From the NCBI GenBank assembly GCA_022579005.1, contig MU401745.1, positions 1-40,545 on the forward strand: 40,545 nt of DNA, read 5' to 3'. A program made the translations under genes and the position numbers. The stretch comes from Poronia punctata (Eukaryota; Ascomycota; Sordariomycetes; Xylariales; Xylariaceae). The notes under the pieces are model-generated. The model was not told where the DNA came from. It did no database searches and was given only the letters and a program-made list of their open reading frames with translations. Below, piece by piece: positions 32,401 through 40,545 of this stretch (position 1 is its first letter; each line of letters opens with the position of its first letter).

Positions 32401-34353
32401 TAAAGACATTTATTTTTTATATATATAAAACACTTATACTTTTACTTTAATAAGTTTAATTTAAATTTAAAATAAAGTTAATATAGTATAAAATTATTTT
32501 TATTATACCTATAATTATTATACTTATAATTTATATAAAACATAGTACTGCTTCTACTATTATTTACTACTTAAAAACATGCTTAAAAGTTAAAAAATAA
32601 ACCTTTAAATATTAGCTTTTAGTAAATAAGTATTATATTAAACTTAAATATACCTTTGTATCCGTGTACTAAGTTTATTACTAAGTAAATTTTACTTTAA
32701 TGCACAGCGCTAAATGCTTGCTAAGCCTTTATAATTTTGTTAATTATAAAGTTAAAAGCTTTTATAAAAGTTTTATTTAAGTTTTATTTATAAATATTTT
32801 AATATATAATTATAGTTTAATTAGTAAAGTATTAAAACTAATTTATAATATTATTAAAGTATAAATTTAACTTAAAGTATATTTTCTTTTAAGTTTTATT
32901 AAGTTTAATTTACTAAATATAATATTGCTTAGCGCAGTTATTTAAAATTATTAAAAATATATTTAGTATTAGTTTTTAATTATTTTAACTTAGCAGCACA
33001 TATTAATAAAAACTTATACTTTATTATATAATAAGTTATAAAGCTTGCTTATATAGTTTTAATTTTTTTGCTATATTTTTATAAATATAGTAATGTTTTA
33101 AAAAGTAAAAAAAGTATTATTTATTAAACGTATTAAAAGTAAATTATAAAGCAAAATATAGTTAAATTTTTAAAACTTTAAATATAAAGTTAAAACGTTT
33201 TTATATTTAATAACTAAAATAAAAGCAGCTTATTATTAAAGCATAACTAGCTTGCTAGCAAGTAAAAATCTTACTACCTATAAAAGCTAAAAAGTATATA
33301 AAGTATATATAGCTTAAGTAGCTTATAATACTTAAAAAGTTTAAAAAGTTAAAAAGCAAGTTAAGTACTTTAAAAAGCTTATAAAGCTTAAAAAACATAA
33401 GCTTTTTAATTAGTTACTAGTACTTTAAAATATATTCTAGGTTTAAGCATATTTAGCTTATAATCTTTTTATTAGTAAACAAAAAAGTTAAACTAAGTTT
33501 TTATTTTTTAATTAAAAACATATAAAAAAAATACTAAGCTTTGCTAATAGTTATATTATTATTAGCAATAGTAAACAACGTATTGCTTATTATATTATAG
33601 CTTTAAATTAAGCTATAGTTAATACCTTTTTGCTATAATACTAGTAATAATAAATATTATATAGTATATACTAATGTTTTAAAATACTAATATATTTATT
33701 TTTTAATTTCTTATAAATAGCTTATAAAAAATCTTTACTATTAAATTATATATGCAAGTACTTAGTTATTTTAAATAAAATATATATATTTAGCTTGTTT
33801 TTTGCTAGTGCTTTAAGGTTAAGTTCTTTTTGCCTTATTTATTAAAAATAATATGCTTTTTAATAAAAAAATAGCTATGCTAGTTTTTTTAAAGATTTTA
33901 ACCTAATCTAGGTTGTTATTTAAAGCGTTATTAAACAAAATAGTACTAATTACTATATATGCTAAAAGTTTTAATATAGTTAATCTTTTAGATTTTTTTA
34001 AAAAATAAACTAAGGTTATATAATAATAATGCTATTATAATTAATGCTAATTAGTTTTTAAATTAGCTATAAGTTAAAAGTAATAAAAAAGCTTACTATT
34101 TTTTATTTTATTAATATATAACCTATAAAATGCTTACTATAATTTAGCATAGCTTTTTTTGCTTATTTAATTCTTTTAAATAGTTATATAATAATCTAAG
34201 TTAAATTTCTTATTTATTATTTACTTAAATATAGTAATTCTTAAAAGCAATATAAAGCTAAAGCAACTTTAAATTAAGTTAAAAGTAAATATAATAATAG
34301 TTTTTATTTTTAAAGCTTGCTTTTTTATAATTGCTAATTTAACGACTAATTAG

Positions 34354-34737
34354 TATTAGTTTAGCTAAAATAAATATAATTATAATATATTATTATTAAT
34401 AAAACTATGTTAACTTAATTAATTAAAAGAAAAAAGTTAAAAGAACTTTTTTAGCAAGTCTATATAGCTATAAAGGTTTGCAATATAATTTAAACCTATT
34501 AGCAATATAAAAGAAATATAGACCTGCTACGTATTTAATACGTAAAGGACGCGTACTTTTTATATACTAGTTATATACTATATATATACACTACGCATAT
34601 ATTTTTTTAATAAAGTAAGTTTAACGCAATTTAAAACTAATGCGTAAAAAACTAAATATTTATGTTTATAAAGTATTTGCGTTTTAATAGCTCTAATGTA
34701 GTTAATAAGGTTAAGGGTATTAAAAGGGATTTTAATA
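34354..34737 (-). repeat. Copia-B LTR, right copy (5' LTR of the element)
   Basis: Direct repeat of 28493-28878. The interior tract GGACGCGTAC keeps CpG where the left copy has CpA, so the two LTRs were mutated independently after insertion. The end is near GATTTTAATA. Confidence 0.85.
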
Positions 34738-36146
34738 AATATATTATATACTAACAAAAGTTAGTAGTACTTTATAAAACACTTTAAATTAAAGCTAACT
34801 ATAATGATATAAAAGCTTTAAAATATAATTTAAGCTTATTTATATATATATAAAAGGTTTAATTTAAACTTATATAATAAAGAATAAAGTATTAAAAATA
34901 TGATAAAACCTTTTAAAAAAGCTTTATTATAATAGGTTTTAAGCTATTAATAGCAGTTAATTTAATAATACTTATACTATTTAAAGCTTTAAAAGCATTA
35001 TTATAAAAAATAAATATAATACTATATACTTATTTTTAGCTTATTTAATAAACAAGCACTTTATATAAAGCTTATAATATAGTAGTAAACAGCTTTTAAA
35101 CAAAAATTGCTAATAGCTATAAAATATATAAAAACGCAAGATAATAATATAAAAATATTAAAAATAGTAATTATAAGAATATTATAAATAATAACATGTC
35201 TTATATAAAAAAGGTATTATTTTTAAAAAGAGATATTATAGGTTTTAAATTATCTACCTATTAAAAAAGAAAATAGTTAATTAAAAAGACTTTTTAGTAC
35301 TAGTATAAAAAATATAATAAAGATACTATGCTATTTATATTAGTAGTATAAATAAATAGCATCGCTTTTTTACTTTTAAGCTTAAAAAGTATACTAGTTA
35401 ATAAATAGCTTTATACTTATAAATATACCTTAGTTACTATTACTATTATAAACCTAGTAAGCTAGAGCTATATATATAACATTAGCAATTGCAGGTATTA
35501 AAGCCTACTTAGCTATTTAAAGTAGGTTTAATAGTTTATAAACGGTTAGCTCGTTTTATACTAAACTAGATAAGTTAGGTTTTATATAACTATTTACATT
35601 AAAAGTATAATAGCTAATAAATAAGGCTGCTAGTATAAAACCCAATATACCTTTATATTTAAGATTATATTTAAATGTAAAGAAAAAGAAATTTTAATAT
35701 ATAGTTAGGTATTATATATACTTATTTTTTAATTTTTCTTTAGTTATTTACTATAAACCTTCACTATAGTAATAAACTTTTATTTAAAGGGTGTTGCTAT
35801 TATTTAGTTTTTAATAAAACAAAGTTAACTTAATAACTAGTAATTATAATGCAAAAGGTTAACATAAAAGGTTACTTTTAGCTTTAAGTTTAAAGTCTAG
35901 CCCCTTTTGCTATTATAATCTTTTTCTTGTAAAAAAGCAAACTTATTTTAAGTTATAGCTTATTTTTATTATAATATAAAAGTACTTTTATTAAAAATTA
36001 AATATTAATATATAAAATATTTAATTCTTTATTTTACTTTTTAAATATTATTACTAATGTCTTATTATATTATTTTCTTGCGTTGCTAGCTTATTATTAT
36101 TATTATAAAGTTTAATAAAAGTTTTTTTTAGTAGTGTATAACTATT
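34738..36146. other. 1.4-kb AT-rich spacer with two hairpins, no gene
   Basis: No intact frame or repeat partner was seen. Two inverted repeats stand out. One has 11-bp arms at 35328-35338 and 35352-35362 (ATGCTATTTAT and its complement). The other has arms of about 13 bp with one bulge at 35497-35510 and 35519-35531. They could be leftovers of small elements. Around 35850-35920 a tract with GCAAAAGG and CCCCTTTTGC keeps more GC than its surroundings. Confidence 0.5.
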
Positions 36147-36380
36147 TATAACAGGGCACCTAGCTAGGAAACCTACTTGCTAAGCTATTAACGTATAAAC
36201 TATATACTAATTAAAGCTATGCTAGCTAATAGCTAAGGCTTTGCTAGTAATATTTTTTTTAATTTTCTTAGCTAGTTTAGTTACTTATTTAGCTAACTAA
36301 ATAAAAATAATTTAATATACTTATTTTTAAAATTGCTAGCAATATTATTTTATAATTACTTTATTACTTAAACTTTTATA
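36147..36380 (+). repeat. Gypsy-2 5' LTR (about 235 bp)
   Basis: Colinear with 5547-5781, differing mostly by transitions. It reads TATAACAGGGCACC at its start, which suggests an original TGTAACAGGG terminus. It keeps GGGCACC and GCTAGG, lost in the left copy, so it is less mutated at that end. Confidence 0.75.
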
Positions 36381-38678
36381 CTTTTTTGTTTTTATATTTT
36401 TAAGTTTTAATATAATATTTAGTAAAAGGATTTAAACTAAAAACTAAGTATAGTTTATAACTACTAAGCAAATAACTAGCAACAATATAAATAAGCTTAA
36501 TAAACTTAATACTAAAAATAAGCAATAAAAATTAAAAAAACTAAATAATAGTTAAGCTAAATTTATAAATAGCTAAAAATAAAAAAGTAATAATAAACAT
36601 AATAAAAAAAGTAAAAACTTTAATAGCAAACTAAAAAACTTAAAATAAAATATGCTACTTATTAAAATAAATAATTAGCTAATAGCTAGTAATTTTTAAA
36701 AAGGTTAAAAAAGTAAAAGCTATTTCTTTTATTTTAAGTTGCTATTATATAATAGCTTATTTAATAAAAGCTTTTACTATAATAGTTTTTATAAAAGTTT
36801 AAAAGGCTAATAAATAACTTTTTAAACTAGATTATTAATATAATAAATTAAAATATATAGTTGCTTTAGCTACTTGCTAAGCAAAAAAAGCTATAATATA
36901 AAAATAACGCTAAAGCATTTATATATAATTATAAGCAGCTAAAGTAAAATCCTACTGCTATAATAAATAAAAACTAAATTATAGCTATAAAAAAAAGCAA
37001 TTAATAAAAGCTTAGCTATAAAAATTTAATATAAATTATATAAGCTTTAATATAAGCTAAGTTTAATATTTAAATAAATTAGCATTTTTATTAAAATATA
37101 TTAAATTATAATAACTTAAAAAAGGCTATTTTTAATAACTTTTAAAAGTTTATTTAGAAAAAAGATATTAACTTAAAGCTATTTAAGTAAACTTTTTAAA
37201 AGTAGTTATATAAAGTTTAGTAATAAAAAATAAAAACTTAAAAAACTTTTTTTTTATTAATAAGTATTAGTATAAAAGCTTAAAAGCGCTATATTATTAA
37301 TAAATAATAGCTAACTAGCTTTTAATTATTAGTATAAACTTTTAAAAAAAACAAAAAAGATTTTAATAAAGTAGCATATATTATTTAATAATATAATAAT
37401 AGTAAATTATAAAGCTAAAAAATAATGAAATATTTAGTATTATATTAATAAAAATATAAACTGCTATAAAAGCAAAAGTATATTAAACGTTTACTAAAAT
37501 AAAAAAGGTTAGTAAATAATTTAAAAGTGCTTAAGTAGTTTAAAAAAAATTAATAATCTTTTAAAATAATAAATAAATCAAAACTAAAGCAAATTAGTAT
37601 ATATTAGCAATAGGTTATAAAGTGCTATTGCTATAATAAAAAAAAGCTATATAGCTAAATATTGCTTAAAAACAAACAGCTAGCATTAAGTTACTAATTA
37701 AGTAAAGTTAAGTAAAAACTTTTTAAATAGCTTAAAAGTGAAGTATAAAACGTTTAAAAAGCTTAGTTAAACTTTAAAAATAAAAAGTTAAAAGCTAAGC
37801 TAAAATAAGTTAATATATTTAATTTATTTTAATAAAGTTTTATAAAGCGTTTAGTATTTTAAAGCTATTTTATATAGTAGCTATAGTTTTTTAAAGTAGT
37901 AAGTAGAAGCTAAAAAAAGTTATTATAAATATAAATATTTTATTACTTTTATTAATAAAATTAAATAAAAGCTAATAAAGTGCTAAGTAGCTTATATAGC
38001 TAGTTTTTAAATAATTAACGCTTAAAAAGTTAAAAAAAACCTTTAAGCAAATATTTTATATAATATATAAAAAGTAAAAAGCATTAAAGCTTTTAATATT
38101 ATAGCTAAAAATAAGTTAATTAAGTATACTATTAAATATAGCTTTTATTTAATAGTTTTATAATAAATACTAAAAAATAAAATTTAAAAGGTTTGCTAAA
38201 AGTATAGTTAGCAGCTAGGTAGCATATATTGCTAATTTAATAAGTATAGGTATTAGTTTTTTAAAAAAGTTACTACTTTTTAAGATTAATAATAAGATTA
38301 ATACTAAAAATAAAATTAGTTTACTTAAATATTTTAAAATATTTTAGCATATATACTTTAAGCTATTAGCAAAAAAGTTATTTATATTAAAAAAAATATA
38401 TATATAATAAACCTAGTAAAAGAAGTATAAGTGCTATTTAGTTTAAATTGTTTTACTATAAAAGCTTAATAGCAAGTATTTAAAAAGTACTTTAAAATAA
38501 ACTTTTAAATAAGCTATATATAATATTTAAAAGTAAATATAAAAGCTTTTATTTTATTTATATTAAAGAAAAATTATAAAGGTTTATATTAATTATAAGG
38601 GCTTAAATAAAGTAATTATAAAAAATAAGTATTTTTTACTTTTTATATTAAAAATAATAAATAAGCTAAGGTTAGCAA

Positions 38679-38915
38679 AAGTCTTTTTAAAGCTAAACTT
38701 TAAAAATGCTTATTATTATATTTAAATTAAACGTAGTAATAAGTAAAAAACTGCTTTTTAAATAAAATATAAACATTTTAAGTATATAGTTATGCTTTTT
38801 AAATTAACTAATGTTTTTATAGCCTTTTAGGCCTATATATATAAAGCGTTAGCTAAGCTAGTAAATTATATTTATATAGTTTATTTAAATAATATTATAG
38901 TTTTTTTAAAAAAAA
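38679..38915 (+). pseudogene. Gypsy-2 reverse transcriptase remnant
   Basis: One + frame carries the core of a Ty3/Gypsy reverse transcriptase. LNFKNAYYYI corresponds to LDLKxAYxxI. KTAF-stop-IKYKHFKY corresponds to KTAFRTRYGHFEY. MLFKLTNVFIAF-stop corresponds to MPFGLTNAPAxFQ. VYLNNIIVF (38879-38905) corresponds to VYLDDIxVF, with both catalytic Asp codons (38888-38893) converted to Asn. Stops replace Gln, Arg and Trp codons at conserved positions, and Gly has become Lys. The order and spacing of these blocks match the family closely. Confidence 0.92.
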
Positions 38916-39499
38916 AGAAAGTACTTTTAATTAGTTTATTAATAATTAGCAAAGTATTAACTATTTATAAAGCTATTAAAGTGCAAGTTTTTTAACACTA
39001 AAATAAAGTTTTTAAAGTTTATTATTATACTTTAAAAAAATAATTTTTTTTTAAAAAAGTTGCTACTATTTAAAAGTAAAAAGTACTAACTTTAATATAT
39101 AATATATAAATATTTTTAAAGTTTATAAACCTTTATAAAAAGTTTATAGCTAAGTATATAAACGTTATTATGCTAATTATAGTAATTTTCAAAAGTTATA
39201 CTTTATTAACCTATATTTTTAAGTAAACTTTAAAAGTAAATTAAGCATTTAAAAACATAAAAAAAGCTTTTATATTAGTAACTACTTTTTGCTACTAAAA
39301 TAGCTATTTAAATATTAAAGTAAAAATAAATATATTAATAAAAGTAATATTAAAAATATTATTATAGCTTTATAAAAAAACGTAAAAACTAATTGCTTAC
39401 TAATTATAAAAGCTTATAAATATAAAAACTAAATAAGCAATAAGCTAGCAAAAGCTTTTAATAATTATAAAAAGTTATAAGTACTAGTAGCAGTACTTT

Positions 39500-39710
39500 A
39501 AAAAATAAATAAAACTTTTATAATATAAATAAATTATATAGCTTTAAAAAGTATAGTTAATTTATTAGCGCAAAACCTCTCAAAAAAAGCTTGCTTACTA
39601 AGTATATAAGCTAACATAGTTTAATTTTAATATAAAATACTTTTTAAGTATATTAAACCTAGTAAATAAAGTATTAAAAAAGCTAAATTATATAGCTAAA
39701 ACGATTTAAT
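39500..39710 (+). pseudogene. Gypsy-2 RNase H-like remnant
   Basis: About 0.6 kb after the reverse transcriptase, one + frame reads blocks compatible with the C-terminal part of Gypsy RNase H: an INYIALKSI block where TDHxALK is expected, and KLYS-stop-NDL where the usual ADALSRRDDL end is expected. The match is weaker than for the reverse transcriptase and rests partly on position. Confidence 0.5.
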
Positions 39711-40545
39711 ATAAAAATATAATACTAATATTAAAAATAAAGTTTTAATTAGTTAGCAAGCTACTATAAAAAATATAGCAATTATTAGCAAATATCTTGT
39801 TTAAAAAAAAAGAAAAAATAAAGCATTAGCTTATACTACTAAAGCAGCTTAAAAAGCTTTATTAAACTTATACTTATTAGCTTATTTAATAGTAAAAGTA
39901 TAAATTATAAACTTATAAGCTTATAAAGCGCTAACGTTTTACTATATAATTATAAATAATTTTTAAAAGCAAAAAAGTAAAAAGTACTAATATATATACT
40001 TAACCTATATATTATATATTATATAAATAATAATAATAACTTATTTAATAAAAGCTACTATTAAAAGTATAAAAACTGCTTTTTTTTAAAAAAAAGCTAA
40101 AGCTATTATTTATAACTAATATGTTTTATATATTAAAGCTAAAAGATTAGCTTAAAGCAAAATAGCTTTTTAACTAGCAGCTTTAATATAGTTTTATAAA
40201 ATAGTTTATAAACTAAAAACTAAAAACTTTACTTTTATAAAACTTATAAAGATTATATACTATAAAGCTAAAATATATAAAAAGTATTATATTAATAGTA
40301 AAAATATATTTTATTTTAAAAAGCAGCTAATAATTTTAATTTAAAAAGCTTTAGTAAAGTAACTAATATACTAGTACTATAGTTACTTAAAACCTAAGTA
40401 TATAAAAAAAAATAGCTAAGTTATTATAGTATTAGTTTTATTAAAAAAGTTTAAAGCAAAATGTTTAAAAATATATTACTAGCTATATATAATATAAAAA
40501 AGCTTAAAAGCTAAAGTATAAGCTTTATAAAAAGCTTTAGTTATT

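Larger units (their letters stand above)
28493..34737 (-). mobile_element. 6.2-kb Ty1/Copia retrotransposon ghost (Copia-B), minus strand
   Basis: Direct repeats of about 385 bp (28493-28878 and 34354-34737) bound a 5.5-kb interior that is T-rich on the + strand, the mirror of the other elements. The - strand translation near the left LTR gives a Copia RNase H remnant (29466-29219), so the element is transcribed right to left, with 34354-34737 as its 5' LTR. Total size and LTR length fit an ordinary complete Copia element. Pol is crossed by many stops. The flanking pentamers (CATAT and AATAT) do not match well enough to call a target duplication. Confidence 0.8.
36147..40545 (+). mobile_element. 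Ty3/Gypsy retrotransposon ghost (Gypsy-2), 3' end outside the window
   Basis: Starts with an LTR at 36147-36380 and continues with A-rich, stop-riddled internal sequence on the + strand. A clearly readable Gypsy reverse transcriptase lies at about 38679-38915, and an RNase H-like stretch at about 39500-39710. The 2.5-kb spacing from LTR to reverse transcriptase leaves room for gag and protease. Its RT differs from Gypsy-1 (MPFGLTNAPA and YLDDI type rather than AYVQR and DDIVIF type), so it is a separate family. Integrase and the 3' LTR would lie beyond the window edge. Confidence 0.82.

Noticed and set aside
28480..34745. Five-base target duplication around Copia-B
   Set aside because: Flanks read CATAT and AATAT; the mismatch is not a RIP-type transition and the LTR ends are uncertain.

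Overview
The window looks like heterochromatic DNA from a filamentous ascomycete (Pezizomycotina) whose repeats have been heavily altered by repeat-induced point mutation (RIP). About 37 of the 40.5 kb are extremely AT-rich, dominated by TpA, with few CpA or TpG dinucleotides and almost no open frames. When the damage is read through, retrotransposon protein motifs remain recognisable in a single frame, with RIP-type changes: Gln and Trp codons to stops, Asp to Asn, Gly to Lys/Ser, Pro to Leu/Phe. The fungal assignment rests on this pattern and on the one intact gene, which has short GT-AG introns and a fungal-type protein.

Layout. 1-5294: the 3' part of a dead Ty3/Gypsy chromovirus on the + strand (reverse transcriptase, RNase H, chromodomain, 3' LTR), interrupted by a 749-bp TIR element (688-1436). 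5547-5781: an LTR of a second Gypsy family. 7789-8443: an inverted LTR of a Copia family. 8863-9562: a second, inverted copy of the 0.7-kb TIR element. About 9640-12840: a gene island of ordinary base composition. 13401-13593: another LTR of the first Gypsy family. 13819-23988: a 10.2-kb LTR-bounded region with Copia pol on the + strand. 24751-25228: a TIR element enclosing a degenerate GCN triplet array. 26897-27299: a fresh, hardly mutated MITE with 68-bp TIRs. 28493-34737: a 6.2-kb Copia element on the - strand. 36147 to the end: a Gypsy element on the + strand with 5' LTR and reverse transcriptase, running off the window.

The one functional-looking gene is a five-exon mitochondrial serine hydroxymethyltransferase (12434-10538, - strand, about 522 residues). 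I reconstructed its splicing from the sequence; all exons join in frame, the active-site lysine is present, and the N-terminus looks like a mitochondrial presequence. Its coding region shows no RIP damage although saturated RIP DNA begins within about 0.4 kb upstream and 0.9 kb downstream.

I found no tRNA, rRNA, CRISPR, telomere repeat or clear multi-gene system. The most interesting points are the intact metabolic gene stranded in a retrotransposon graveyard, the unmutated MITE, the transition-only triplet array inside a TIR element, and the unusually long region 3' of pol in the 10.2-kb Copia unit.
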